Origin: Micromonospora haikouensis
Lineage (GTDB): Bacteria; Actinomycetota; Actinomycetes; Mycobacteriales; Micromonosporaceae
Assembly (NCBI RefSeq): GCF_900091595.1
Contig: NZ_FMCW01000003.1
Location: forward strand, 1-64,000
DNA length: 64,000 nt
Reading direction: 5' to 3'
Positions 7,308-15,588 of the stretch are shown piece by piece (position 1 is the stretch's first letter; each line of letters opens with the position of its first letter). The translations under genes and the position numbers were made by a program. The notes under the pieces were generated by a model. The model was given only the letters and a program-made list of their open reading frames with translations, made no database searches and was not told where the DNA came from.

Positions 7308-8840
7308 TCAGTACCGCCAGGGGGTGCCGGTCTCGCGGTATTCCTCGACGGGCACCAGCGGCACGCCGGGCGTCATCCGGTCGACGTACAGGCGGCCTTC
7401 CAGGTGGTCGATCTCGTGTGCCACGAGCCGGGCCATGGCGAACTCGAACGAGGTGATGAGGCGGGTGCCGTCCCACTGGGCGTGTTCGACGTCGATGCGC
7501 AGCGGCCGGGGCACCAACCCGCGGTGGTCGAAGAAGGAGAGGCAGCCCTCGTACTGCTCGTCGGTCTCGGGGGACGAGTCGACGACCCGGGGGTTGAGCA
7601 GCACCACCGGCTCGGCGGCCCGGTCGGGCGGGCGTACGACGGCGGCGGCCCAGGCGAGGCCGAGCTGCGGCGCGGCGATGCCGACGCCCTTGCTGAACGG
7701 GTGCAGCTCGTCGAGGCGGACGAGCGCCGAGCCGAGCCGTTCGACGACCTCCCGGGCGATCCCCTCCTCGGCGGGCAGGTCGAACTGGCGGCTGGGCTGG
7801 CGGAGCAGGTCCGCGCCGCGCTGGACGATGCCGAGCCCGCGCATCCGGTCGCTGGCCCGCACCCGGGCGACGCCGGCCGGGCCGCCCGGGTCCGAGTCGG
7901 GCGGGCGGCTGCGGAACCGCCACTGCAGCCGGTACCGGGCGTTGAGCGGCGGGTCCTCCGTCGCCCAGTCGAAGACGGCCCGGTCGGCACGGTCGTGTCG
8001 GACGACGGGGCGGCGCAGCGGCCCTTCCTCCGCCGAGAGCGAGGTCTCCAGCCCCCAGACCTGGGGGTCCAGCTCCGCGGGGAGGTCCAGGCGCACCGCC
8101 AGGTGCCGGGTGGGCAGGCGTACGGCGCGCTGGAACCAGGGGCCCCACTTCTCGCGGCCGACCTGGTACGCGTATTCGATGGTGACCCGGTCGCCGGGGT
8201 AGAGCGGGAACCGGCCCTCGTCGTTCTCGAAGAGCAGCCAGATCTCCTTGAACGCGTCCCGGTCGTGTTTGGCCCGCCAGTGCATCGGCTCGGGCTGCCC
8301 GCCGCCGTCGTCGCGGTGCGCCCGCAGTTGCAGCTCGGCGAAGGTGAGCGGGTGCTCCCGGTGGTGCCGGTTGGACCGGCCCGGGTCGTTGGGGTAGCGG
8401 TCGACGGCGACCCGGACGAGGTAGCGGGTGACCGGTTCGGTGCCGGCGTTGTAGAGCTCCCGGCGGATGAGGCAGTGGTAGGCGTCGTCGGTGTGGGTGA
8501 GGACGGCCTGTTCGCGTTCGACGATGAGCCCGGTGCCGGGGGGCATCCACTGGCCGGGGGCGGGGTGGTCCCGGGCGGGCGTGGCGGAGCGGCCGTGCCG
8601 CAGTTCGTCGTACTCCCGGAAGCGTTGCCAGATCGCGCCGCTGGCCTCGAGGACGGCCTCGGCCCGGCGGGCGAAGTCCTCGGTGGGTCGGTGCCGTCGC
8701 CCCTCGACGTGGCTGACGTAGGACGGGTCGAAACCCATCAGTGTGGCCAGCTGCTTCTTGGACAGCCCCCGCTCGGTCCGGTGCCGGGCAAGTTCGGCCG
8801 CGAACGACTCGGCGGCCCGCTCGATGGGAGAGGTCGTCAT
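7308..8840 (-). CDS. XRE-type HTH protein fused to a peptide deformylase domain
   Basis: A 510 aa protein with three parts. Residues 8-65 form an XRE helix-turn-helix (RTERGLSKKQLATLMGFDPS and YVSHVEGRRHRP). Residues 80-330 are an unassigned middle region, Trp- and Tyr-rich, with beta-type segments such as AYHCLIRRELYNAG and WLLFENDEGRFPLYPGDRV. Residues 340-505 are a peptide deformylase fold with all three signatures: GVGIAAPQLG (385-394), EGCLS (431-435, metal ligand Cys433) and HEIDH (475-479, ligands His475 and His479, catalytic Glu476). All catalytic residues are present, so activity is possible. ATG 8840 has GAGGAAG five bases upstream. Deformylases are normally stand-alone, so this protein may be a regulator that senses or processes formyl-peptide-like ligands; that is inference. 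Confidence 0.85.
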   Translation of the reverse strand: MTTSPIERAAESFAAELARHRTERGLSKKQLATLMGFDPSYVSHVEGRRHRPTEDFARRAEAVLEASGAIWQRFREYDELRHGRSATPARDHPAPGQWMPPGTGLIVEREQAVLTHTDDAYHCLIRRELYNAGTEPVTRYLVRVAVDRYPNDPGRSNRHHREHPLTFAELQLRAHRDDGGGQPEPMHWRAKHDRDAFKEIWLLFENDEGRFPLYPGDRVTIEYAYQVGREKWGPWFQRAVRLPTRHLAVRLDLPAELDPQVWGLETSLSAEEGPLRRPVVRHDRADRAVFDWATEDPPLNARYRLQWRFRSRPPDSDPGGPAGVARVRASDRMRGLGIVQRGADLLRQPSRQFDLPAEEGIAREVVERLGSALVRLDELHPFSKGVGIAAPQLGLAWAAAVVRPPDRAAEPVVLLNPRVVDSSPETDEQYEGCLSFFDHRGLVPRPLRIDVEHAQWDGTRLITSFEFAMARLVAHEIDHLEGRLYVDRMTPGVPLVPVEEYRETGTPWRY

Positions 8841-8869
8841 CAGCTTCCTCAACGCCGGGGAGTATCAGT

Positions 8870-8888
8870 TTCACGTTCCGTACGTGAA
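8870..8888. promoter_or_regulatory. Palindromic operator candidate upstream of the HTH-deformylase gene
   Basis: TTCACGT and ACGTGAA are perfect inverted 7-mers separated by five bases, centred about 40 bases upstream of the ATG at 8840. In the direction of the gene, TGATACT just downstream could be the -10 element, so a protein bound here would sit in the promoter. Autoregulation by the adjacent HTH protein is inferred. Confidence 0.5.
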
Positions 8889-9163
8889 CGCGCACAGGAA
8901 TGACATCTTGCCGACACTCAACTTGACAATTCACCCATGAACGTCAGTCATTTCGCGACCCGAGCACCAGCCTCGCGCCTCCCGCCACCCCCGGACTTCC
9001 GCCCGCCGACCCTGCGGCTCGACGCCGCTCCGGGCCCCGGCCCGGCGTTTCCGCCACCCCGGGCCGGGTAGTAGCGGCGCATGCCCCTCCCGGTCGACGG
9101 GCCGCCGGAGTGACCGGAACCTCCCGCCAGCACCCAGGTGTGGCTTTCCCTTATCCGACGGGG

Positions 9164-9183
9164 ATGGTTAGGCTATCCTTAGT
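9164..9183. promoter_or_regulatory. IdeR/DtxR-type iron box
   Basis: The core GGTTAGGCTATCCTTAG matches the palindromic IdeR/DmdR consensus (TTAGGTTAGGCTAACCTAA) at 12 of 13 central bases. It ends about 45 bases before the GTG of the FhuF gene. It is expected to repress that gene when iron is plentiful. Confidence 0.75.
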
Positions 9184-9227
9184 TCACTGGCCGGCGTGTC
9201 CGGCGGGCGCAAAGGCGGGGGGATCAG

Positions 9228-10022
9228 GTGACAGCGGTGCTGACCACGCGGGAGACCGCGATGCCGCTCGCCCCGGTGACCGCCACCCTGCGCGCCATGT
9301 TCGGCACCGACGACCTGCCCGGTCTCGCCCCGGGGCTGCTCGTCACCGACGACCGGTTCGGCTGGGCCCCGGCCACCACCCTCGTCGACGGCAGCCGGCT
9401 GCCCGAGCTGCTCGCGGCCGCCGCGCTGCGCTGGGGCGGCACCCCGCACGCCTGCGCCGCCCTGGCCTGGAAGTCGTACAGCTACTGGGCGGCCCTGCCG
9501 GCCGTCCTCGGCTGGGCGGCGGCCCGCCGGGTGCCGCTGCTCGACCCCGCCGACGTGTTGATCCACTTTGAGGACCATCGCCCGCTGGTCACCCTCGGGC
9601 TGCGCCGGTCGACCACCGTCGCGGTGCTCCCCGGCGACCCGCTGGCCCTGGCGGGGCTCCCCGAGATCCGGGTCGTCGCCGACGAGGCCGCGCTGCTGGC
9701 CGCGCTTCGCGCCTCGCTGCTCGACGCCCACCTCGCCCCGCTGGTCGCCGCCATCCAGGCCGAGGTCCGCATCGGCGCCCGTGCGCTGCTCGGCTCCGTC
9801 GCCTCCGGCATCGCGCACGGCGTCCTGCGGGCGGCCGACGCGCTGCCCGGCCCCGCGGCCCGGCACGTGGAGACGCTGCTCGGCGCGCTCGACCTGGCGG
9901 ACCTGGTCGAGCTGGTGCCCGGCCCGGCCGGCGAGCCGACGGTCCAGCGCCGCACCTGCTGCCTCGCGTTCACGCTGCCCCGGCCCAAGGTCTGCCAGGG
10001 CTGCTGCCTCCGCACCGCCTGA
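9228..10022 (+). CDS. fhuF: FhuF-like (2Fe-2S) ferric-siderophore reductase
   Basis: A 264 aa protein whose C-terminus has the FhuF [2Fe-2S] signature: Cys244-Cys245, then Cys256-x2-Cys259 in RRTCCLAF and KVCQGCC. The upstream body contains PHACAALAWKSYSYW and a central alpha-helical region, as in FhuF-type reductases. The family reduces ferric iron released from siderophores in the cytoplasm. The GTG start at 9228 has GGGGGGATCAG before it. The iron box at 9164-9183 supports iron-responsive control. No siderophore transporter or biosynthesis gene lies alongside, so this is a solitary member of the iron regulon. Confidence 0.85.
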   Translation: MTAVLTTRETAMPLAPVTATLRAMFGTDDLPGLAPGLLVTDDRFGWAPATTLVDGSRLPELLAAAALRWGGTPHACAALAWKSYSYWAALPAVLGWAAARRVPLLDPADVLIHFEDHRPLVTLGLRRSTTVAVLPGDPLALAGLPEIRVVADEAALLAALRASLLDAHLAPLVAAIQAEVRIGARALLGSVASGIAHGVLRAADALPGPAARHVETLLGALDLADLVELVPGPAGEPTVQRRTCCLAFTLPRPKVCQGCCLRTA

Positions 10023-10084
10023 CCCGCCGCCGCCTCCGCTGGATGACCCGCAGCCCGCGCTCTCCGGCCGGCCGCCGCCGGGCT

Positions 10085-11935
10085 TCAGTTCGTCAGCGGG
10101 CGGACGTCCCACACCCAGGCCCCGCCGGTGTACGTGGGGCGGATGCCGGTCAGCTCGGTCATGCCCCGGCGCAGCGCGTCGGCGTGCTCGTGCGGGCCGA
10201 GCACGACCACCCCCGCCCGCCAGTACCGCAGGTCGTCCACGGCGCTGACCCGGGTCAGCGGGGTGACCGGGGGCACCTGGCCGGTGCGCCGGATGGTGAT
10301 GAAGAAGCTGCTGGTGGGGCGGGGCGGCGCGGTGAACAGGGCGATCCGCCCCTCCGGTGCCCGGGGGCGGGTGTCCGGCCCGAGGAAGTAGCCACGCGCC
10401 AGCGGCAGGTCCAGCCCGGTGGCCGCCGACCAGCGCAGCGGGTCCGGGTAGTCGGTGTCGGGCAGCGGCAGGGTGACCACGCTGCGGCCGCCGGCCACGT
10501 ACGGACGCCAGGCGCCGGAGGTGACGAACTCGGGCACGGGGTCGAGGCGGGCCGAGGGCAGCGGGGTGGGGAACGCGGGGAGCAGCGCCATGGTCAGCAC
10601 GGTGGCGGTGGCGAAGCGGATCTGCGGCCGGGCGGCGGGGTGGTCCCGGGCGAGCCGGCGGGCGCGGTCCGCGCCGAGCGCGAGCAGCACCCCGACGATC
10701 GGTACGGTCGCCAGCGCCCACCGGGTCGGCACCACGGAGTGCAGGATCGGCAGGTCCTCCAGCGCGGCCCAGGGGCCGGCGACGCCGGTGGCCCGGCCCT
10801 CGAACTGGATCTCGCGGCCGAGCGAGAGGACGGCGAAGAGGAGGCCGACCGCAGCAAGGCCGAGCACCACGGGGCTGCGCCGCAGCCACCACACGATCGC
10901 GCCCACCAGCACGACGAGTGGCCAGCCGAAGAAGCCGTTCTCCTCGGTGGGGTTCTTCACCAGCTCCCGGTTGGCCTCCGGGTTCCCCGCGACCGACTCG
11001 CGGGCGAACGCGGTGAACGCGGCCAGGTCGGTGCGGTAGCCGCGGATCAGTCGGGACAACCCCTCGTACGCGCCGGGGCCGAAGAACTGCACATAGAGCG
11101 GGTAGGCCAGCAGGGCGGCGGCGAGGACGGCGGCGACCGCGAGGCCGGCGAGGAAGGGCCGGGCCTGCCGGCGCAGGTCGGGCCGGCCGAGGGCGAGCGC
11201 GGCGACCACGACGCCGAGCCCGATCGCGGTCATCAGCAGGATCTCCAGGTTGATGAACGCCTGCCAGACGATCACGAGGCCGAGCAGCACACCGTTGCGC
11301 AGCCACCGGCCCCCGTCCGCCAGCCGCAGGGTGCGCCAGACGATGAGCGGCACGACGAACTGGCTGACGATGTTGGGGTGGGCGTTGGCGTGCGACACCA
11401 TCGCGGGGGCGAAGGCGCAGAAGCCGGCCCCGAGCCAGGCCGGCCCCCGGGCGCCGATCAGCACCCGGGAGAGCACGAAATACCAGGCGGTCGCGGTGGC
11501 GATCATGCCGCCGGTGAGAAAGACCAGGAATGCGGTACGCGGGCCGAACAGGACGGTGATCGGCGTCATTGGCAATGAAATGGACAATACGGATGTATTA
11601 GCCATCAGATTCACGCTGTCCGGCACGTTCATCCGGTCCGAGCCGAACGGGTATGCGAAATCGGTCACCACGCGCGCGCCGTGCGCCAGCATCCATTCGA
11701 AGAGCGCCTGATCGGATCGGTTGTCCCGCACCCCGTGCGCCGGGTTCAACCAGAAGCGCAGCGTCACCCAGAACGCGATCAGCGCGAAGCTGAGCACGGC
11801 GGCGGCGTCCGTCCACCGGCCCCGACGGGTCGCCGCAGCACCGGCCCGCCGCTCTTCGCGGGCGCCCTGCGCCGGGGAGCCGCCCCCGCCGCCCCCGGCC
11901 TCGCCGTCGGGACGGCCCGATTGATTAGTAGTCAT
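10085..11935 (-). CDS. Polytopic membrane protein, GT-C glycosyltransferase-like
   Basis: A 616 aa protein. After a Gly-rich cytoplasmic start (residues 1-40), about eleven hydrophobic segments follow, beginning with TDAAAVLSFALIAFWVTL. The first large loop has DQALFEWMLAHGARVV and FAYPFGSDRMNVPDSVNLMANTS, with acidic residues placed as in GT-C enzymes that use polyprenyl-phosphate sugars. The C-terminal 180 residues form a soluble domain ending VWDVRPL. The specific family is not recognised. ATG 11935 was chosen because it is the first start with a natural N-terminus. It converges on fhuF and is divergent from a methyltransferase gene. Confidence 0.6.
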   Translation of the reverse strand: MTTNQSGRPDGEAGGGGGGSPAQGAREERRAGAAATRRGRWTDAAAVLSFALIAFWVTLRFWLNPAHGVRDNRSDQALFEWMLAHGARVVTDFAYPFGSDRMNVPDSVNLMANTSVLSISLPMTPITVLFGPRTAFLVFLTGGMIATATAWYFVLSRVLIGARGPAWLGAGFCAFAPAMVSHANAHPNIVSQFVVPLIVWRTLRLADGGRWLRNGVLLGLVIVWQAFINLEILLMTAIGLGVVVAALALGRPDLRRQARPFLAGLAVAAVLAAALLAYPLYVQFFGPGAYEGLSRLIRGYRTDLAAFTAFARESVAGNPEANRELVKNPTEENGFFGWPLVVLVGAIVWWLRRSPVVLGLAAVGLLFAVLSLGREIQFEGRATGVAGPWAALEDLPILHSVVPTRWALATVPIVGVLLALGADRARRLARDHPAARPQIRFATATVLTMALLPAFPTPLPSARLDPVPEFVTSGAWRPYVAGGRSVVTLPLPDTDYPDPLRWSAATGLDLPLARGYFLGPDTRPRAPEGRIALFTAPPRPTSSFFITIRRTGQVPPVTPLTRVSAVDDLRYWRAGVVVLGPHEHADALRRGMTELTGIRPTYTGGAWVWDVRPLTN

Positions 11936-12146
11936 GACAATTCGTAGAGTAGTCAGGGTTTGGCACTGACGTGACATGTTTCTGGGGACTGGCGTACTAT
12001 GTGCCGGGTTCGCCGACCGCCGATCTCGTGCCCACCCCCGACCGCAATTCGGCCACTTCGGTGCCCCGATTTCCCCGCCGTCCGCTTCGGATGGTTGACT
12101 CTGTCGGTCCCGGGGCAGGTCGAGTCACACCGTGAGGAATCGACGC

Positions 12147-12857
12147 ATGGCAGATATCACTGGGGATCAGCGAGTCCAGTCCGAGGTCCTCGAGGGGCTC
12201 GCGACGGCGGTCAACCACCGCAGGTGGTTCGTCGAACTGGCCGTCCCGCACCTCGGTGACAACCCTATCGAGATCGGCAGCGGGCTGGGCGACTACGCCC
12301 TGGAATGGTCGGCGCACCTTCCCCGGTTCACGGCCACCGAGGCCGACCCGGATCGGCTGATCGCGCTGAAGGAGCGCCTCGCCGAGCAGCCGACCATCGA
12401 GGTGCGGCAGATGCTGCTGCCGCACTCCGAGCGCGGGGACTACAGCGCCGCCGTCTCGTACAACGTGCTGGAGCACATCGAGGACCACGTGGGCGCGCTG
12501 CGCAGCATGCGCGACCTGGTCCGGCCCGGCGGTAACGTGATCATCATCGTGCCGGCGTTCGAGTTCGCGATGAGCCCGGCGGACATCGCCACCGGCCACG
12601 TCCGGCGGTACACGAAGAAGACCCTGGCCGCCGCGATGACCGAGGCCGGCCTGACCGTGGAGAAGATCCACTACGCGAACGCGCTCGGCCTGATCGGCTA
12701 CTTCATGGCGACCAAGGTCTTCCGGCTGATGCCGAAGGAAGGCCCGATGGTCAAGGTCTACGACACCCTGGTCCTCCCGGCGACCAAGGCCGCCGAGCAG
12801 CTGGTCCGCCCCCCGTTCGGCCAGTCCGTCTTCGCCGTCGCCCGGGTCCCCGCCTGA
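12147..12857 (+). CDS. Class I SAM-dependent methyltransferase
   Basis: A 236 aa enzyme. The SAM-binding motif I is NPIEIGSGLGDYA, followed by the acidic end of strand 2 (ATEADPDRL), then SYNVLEHIEDHVGALRSM (motif post-I/II) and LVRPGGNVIIIVPA (motif III), all typical of small-molecule methyltransferases. HVRRYTKKTLAAAMTEAGL in the C-terminal half is common in enzymes acting on lipid-linked or sugar substrates. The start at ATG 12147 has GAGGA seven bases upstream. The gene is divergent from the GT-C-like membrane protein, so a shared role in surface-glycan or lipid modification is possible but unproven. A hairpin repeat follows the stop. Confidence 0.8.
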   Translation: MADITGDQRVQSEVLEGLATAVNHRRWFVELAVPHLGDNPIEIGSGLGDYALEWSAHLPRFTATEADPDRLIALKERLAEQPTIEVRQMLLPHSERGDYSAAVSYNVLEHIEDHVGALRSMRDLVRPGGNVIIIVPAFEFAMSPADIATGHVRRYTKKTLAAAMTEAGLTVEKIHYANALGLIGYFMATKVFRLMPKEGPMVKVYDTLVLPATKAAEQLVRPPFGQSVFAVARVPA

Positions 12858-12875
12858 CCCGAACCCCCTCCTGCG

Positions 12876-12946
12876 GCGATCTTGCACTTAGGGCCCCGAT
12901 AGAACGGGCAAAGGCCGCGAACGGCGGGCCCCAAGTGCAAGATCGC
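12876..12946. repeat. Dispersed hairpin repeat family R1, copy 1
   Basis: A 71-nt element bounded by GCGATCTTGCACTT and its complement AAGTGCAAGATCGC; the 21-bp arms pair with one mismatch. It lies between two convergent genes (stops at 12857 and 12967). Related copies are at 57726-57795 and 59584-59653. All three lie at gene 3' ends, which suggests a terminator or REP-like role. Confidence 0.8.
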
Positions 12947-12966
12947 GGAAGCGGAGTGGGGCAGGG

Positions 12967-13500
12967 TCAGTCCTTGACCTGGTACGTCGGGCGGATCACC
13001 GCCCGGGCCAGGGTGTGGAAGGCCAGGTTGAAGCCCACGTACGCGCAGCTCGCCCCCGCGCCCACGTCGAGGCGCTCGACGTCGACCGCGTGCACGGCGA
13101 AGACGTACCGGTGCGGGCGGTCGCCGGCGGGCGGGGCGGCCCCACCGAACCCGGTGTCGCCGTAGTCGTTGCGGACGCTGAACGCGCCGCCCAGGTCGGC
13201 CTCCTTGACGCCCCGGGGCAGCTCGGTCACCGAGGCGGGCACGTCGACCAGAACCCAGTGCCAGAAGCCGCTGCCGGTCGGCGCGTCCGGGTCGAAGCAG
13301 GTGACCACGAAACTCTTCGTCTCGGCTGGGAAGCCCGACCAGGCCAGGTGAGGCGAGACGTTCTCGCCGCCGACGCTGCCGTGGGCGTACCGGGCGTCCA
13401 TCGGCTCGCCGTTGTGCACGTCGTCGCTGGTCAGGGTGAACGACGCGACGGTGGGCAGCAGCTCGTACGGGTCCGGGGCGATCGGTCGTTCCAGGGACAT
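12967..13500 (-). CDS. YbhB/YbcL-type PEBP family protein
   Basis: A 177 aa protein of the phosphatidylethanolamine-binding (Raf kinase inhibitor-like) family. Conserved ligand-pocket motifs are present: [34 protein letters not shown] and [22 protein letters not shown]. It has no signal peptide and so is probably cytoplasmic. Bacterial members bind small anionic ligands and their physiological role is mostly undefined. ATG 13500 has GGAAGG about ten bases upstream. The stop is next to the R1 hairpin shared with the convergent methyltransferase. Confidence 0.88.
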   Translation of the reverse strand: MSLERPIAPDPYELLPTVASFTLTSDDVHNGEPMDARYAHGSVGGENVSPHLAWSGFPAETKSFVVTCFDPDAPTGSGFWHWVLVDVPASVTELPRGVKEADLGGAFSVRNDYGDTGFGGAAPPAGDRPHRYVFAVHAVDVERLDVGAGASCAYVGFNLAFHTLARAVIRPTYQVKD

Positions 13501-13643
13501 CGGGATGGTCCTTCCGGTGGGCGCGATTTCCTGCGCCCCTTCTTACCCCGCGACGTCCCGCCTATCGACCACCGGCACGCTTTCGGTCCCTTATCGTCGC
13601 GCTGCCTGCAAAGCCCTTGACGCGACGGTGTCTGCATCCACCA

Positions 13644-14036
13644 TCAGAGGCGGCGGATGACCAACCCGGGCTTGACGTCTGCGGCCGCCGACAGTTGCGC
13701 GATGTCCTCGGGGTCGCTGGTGAACACGATGCCACCGCAGGCCAGGGCAACATTGACCACGCAGGCGTCGACCACGTCACCCGTGCCCGCCTTGCCGCAC
13801 AGGACACCGGCCGCCTTCGCCAGCTCGACCCCGACCGGAACGACCTCGCAACTGTGCAGGAACCGGCCGAGCTGGACCTGCCGACGGGCATCGCGCCACG
13901 CCTGGCCCACCACGACGGACGGGATGAGCAGGCGTCGCCCCTCCTCCACGGCCAGGTGGTGGATAACCCACATCCGCCGGTCGTTGCCGTCGATCGCGAG
14001 CAGCACCCCGGCGTCGTAGACGTAGGGAATGCTCAC
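13644..14036 (-). CDS. PIN-domain toxin (VapC-like)
   Basis: A 130 aa PIN-domain protein. YVYDAGVLLAI holds the first acidic residue (Asp8), IPSVVVGQAWRDARRQ is the second motif, where Gln replaces the more usual Glu, as in one actinobacterial subgroup, and GTGDVVDACVVNVA with FTSDPEDIAQL supplies the remaining Asp residues. PIN toxins are Mg-dependent ribonucleases that cut tRNA or other RNA. The GTG start at 14036 overlaps the antitoxin stop by four bases (GTGA), which indicates translational coupling. Start and stop context look intact, so the toxin should be functional. Confidence 0.82.
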   Translation of the reverse strand: MSIPYVYDAGVLLAIDGNDRRMWVIHHLAVEEGRRLLIPSVVVGQAWRDARRQVQLGRFLHSCEVVPVGVELAKAAGVLCGKAGTGDVVDACVVNVALACGGIVFTSDPEDIAQLSAAADVKPGLVIRRL

Positions 14037-14299
14037 GCGGCAGCTAGCCCTGCGGCACCGAGCGCCTGGGCGTCGGCGGCGGCCATCTCGGCGCGCGCTG
14101 CGGCGAGTTCCTCCACCGTGAACGCTCCATGCTCGGCTTGCCACTCCGCGACCAACCGTCGACCCACCCGCCGCCGGAGTTCGCTCTCCACTGCGCTGGC
14201 GACCAGCCTCGACAGCGGCACCCCATCCTCACTAGCGGCCGCGCCGAGCGCTTCGACCAACTTTTCGGGGAGGGTGACAGTGATCTTCCTAGAAGCCAT
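14033..14299 (-). CDS. Ribbon-helix-helix-type antitoxin (VapB-like)
   Basis: An 88 aa protein beginning KITVTLPEKLVEALGAAASED, a ribbon-helix-helix N-terminus in which the TVTLPEKL strand would contact DNA. Residues 50-88 form an Ala/Glu-rich helix (FTVEELAAARAEMAAADAQ) suited to wrapping around the PIN toxin. It is the first gene of the pair. A palindrome at 14303-14318 lies directly in front of it and is the likely autoregulatory site. The start ATG 14299 follows GGTGA with short spacing. Confidence 0.8.
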   Translation of the reverse strand: MASRKITVTLPEKLVEALGAAASEDGVPLSRLVASAVESELRRRVGRRLVAEWQAEHGAFTVEELAAARAEMAAADAQALGAAGLAAA

Positions 14300-14302
14300 A
14301 CA

Positions 14303-14318
14303 ATCACCATACCGTGAT
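14303..14318. promoter_or_regulatory. Operator candidate for the VapBC-like pair
   Basis: ATCAC and GTGAT are inverted around CATACC, four bases upstream of the antitoxin start. The position is typical for autorepression by an antitoxin-toxin complex. The short distance suggests a very short leader or a leaderless transcript. Confidence 0.45.
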
Positions 14319-14382
14319 ATGGCGGTCCACCACGCCGTGCCTCGGCACCCCTTCATGGGTGTTTCCGCTGCTGCCCAGGAGG

Positions 14383-14469
14383 CGGAGGGTGTGGGATTCG
14401 AACCCACGAAGACATCGCTGCCTTACCGGTTTTCAAGACCAGCGCCATCGGCCACTAGGCGAACCCTCC
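14383..14469 (-). tRNA. tRNA-Ser(TGA)
   Basis: An 87-nt type II tRNA on the minus strand: acceptor GGAGGGT/ACCCTCC, anticodon loop CTTGAAA (TGA), a long variable arm, T-loop GTTCGAATC and discriminator G. The toxin-antitoxin pair starts about 85 bases past its 3' end. Confidence 0.95.
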
Positions 14470-14613
14470 CGGCGCGTGCCCCGCAGGGCACGACCGTTGC
14501 CTAGTCTGCCAGAAGCCGGCCAACCCGCGACTCACCGTCCCACCGGCACCGAACGCCGACGGACCGGGACAGCCCGGACGTGGAGGGCGCGCCGGATCGG
14601 GTATGACTGGGCC

Positions 14614-15588
14614 ATGCGCGCGATCACGATGCCGGAGCCCGGTGGACCCGACGCACTCGTCTGGGCGGAGGTGCCCGACCCCGAGCCCGGCCCCGGCGAG
14701 GTGATCGTCGACGTGCGGGCCAGCGCGGTCAACCGGGCCGACCTGCTGCAACGACAGGGGCACTACCCTCCCCCGCCGGGCGCGCCCGCGTACCCCGGGT
14801 TGGAATGCTCGGGGGTTATCAGCGCGATCGGTCCCGACGTGGCCGGGTGGGAGGTGGGCCGGGAGGTCTGCGCGCTGCTGGCCGGCGGCGGGTACGCCGA
14901 GCGGGTGGCCGTGCCCGCCGGGCAGTTGCTGCCGGTGCCGGACGGCGTCGGCCTGGTCGACGCGGCGGCGCTGCCCGAGGTGGCGTGCACGGTCTGGTCG
15001 AACGTCGTGCGGCTCGCCGGGCTGGCGCGGGGCGAGACGCTGCTGGTGCACGGCGGGGGCAGCGGGATCGGCACGTTCGCCGTGCAGCTCGGCGCGGCGC
15101 TCGGTGCGACGGTGGTGGTGACCGCCCGTCCGGCCAAGCACGAGCGGCTGCGCGGGCTGGGCGCGGCGCACGCGATCGACTACCGGGAGCAGGACTTCGT
15201 CGAGGAGGTCCGCCGGGTCACCGACGGCCGGGGCGCGGACGTGATCCTCGACATCATGGGCGCGTCCTACCTGGCCCGGAACGTGGCGGCGCTGGCCACC
15301 GGCGGCCGGCTGGTGGTGATCGGGATGCAGGGCGGCCGGAAGGCGGAGCTGGACCTGGGGGCGCTGCTGGCCAAGCGGGCGTCGGTGGCGGCCACCGCGC
15401 TGCGCTCCCGGCCGCTGGCGGAGAAGGCGGAGATCGTGGCGGGCGTACGCGAGCAGGTGTGGCCGCTGGTCGCCGCCGGCCTGGTCCGCCCGGTCGTCGA
15501 CCGGCGGCTGCCGATGGCCGAGGCCGCCGAGGCGCACCGCCTGGTCGAGTCCAACGCCCACGTGGGGAAGGTGCTGCTGACCGTCTAG
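14614..15588 (+). CDS. NAD(P)H-quinone oxidoreductase, PIG3/zeta-crystallin type
   Basis: A 324 aa medium-chain dehydrogenase/reductase without catalytic zinc ligands. The N-terminal GroES-like domain has ASAVNRADLLQRQGHYPPPP, the Tyr/Pro-rich signature of the PIG3 (TP53I3) branch. The Rossmann domain starts at LLVHGGGSGIGTFAVQLG. GRGADVILDIMGASYL and the C-terminal EAHRLVESNAHVGKVLL follow the family. Members reduce quinones by one electron with NADPH. Its stop codon overlaps that of the convergent soxR by three bases, so the pairing with a redox-sensing regulator may be meaningful. Confidence 0.88.
   Translation: MRAITMPEPGGPDALVWAEVPDPEPGPGEVIVDVRASAVNRADLLQRQGHYPPPPGAPAYPGLECSGVISAIGPDVAGWEVGREVCALLAGGGYAERVAVPAGQLLPVPDGVGLVDAAALPEVACTVWSNVVRLAGLARGETLLVHGGGSGIGTFAVQLGAALGATVVVTARPAKHERLRGLGAAHAIDYREQDFVEEVRRVTDGRGADVILDIMGASYLARNVAALATGGRLVVIGMQGGRKAELDLGALLAKRASVAATALRSRPLAEKAEIVAGVREQVWPLVAAGLVRPVVDRRLPMAEAAEAHRLVESNAHVGKVLLTV

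Noticed and set aside
7048..8934. Very long minus-strand Arg/Pro/Gly-rich frame over the HTH-deformylase gene
   Set aside because: It is a shadow frame caused by high third-position G+C; the deformylase motifs are in the other minus frame.
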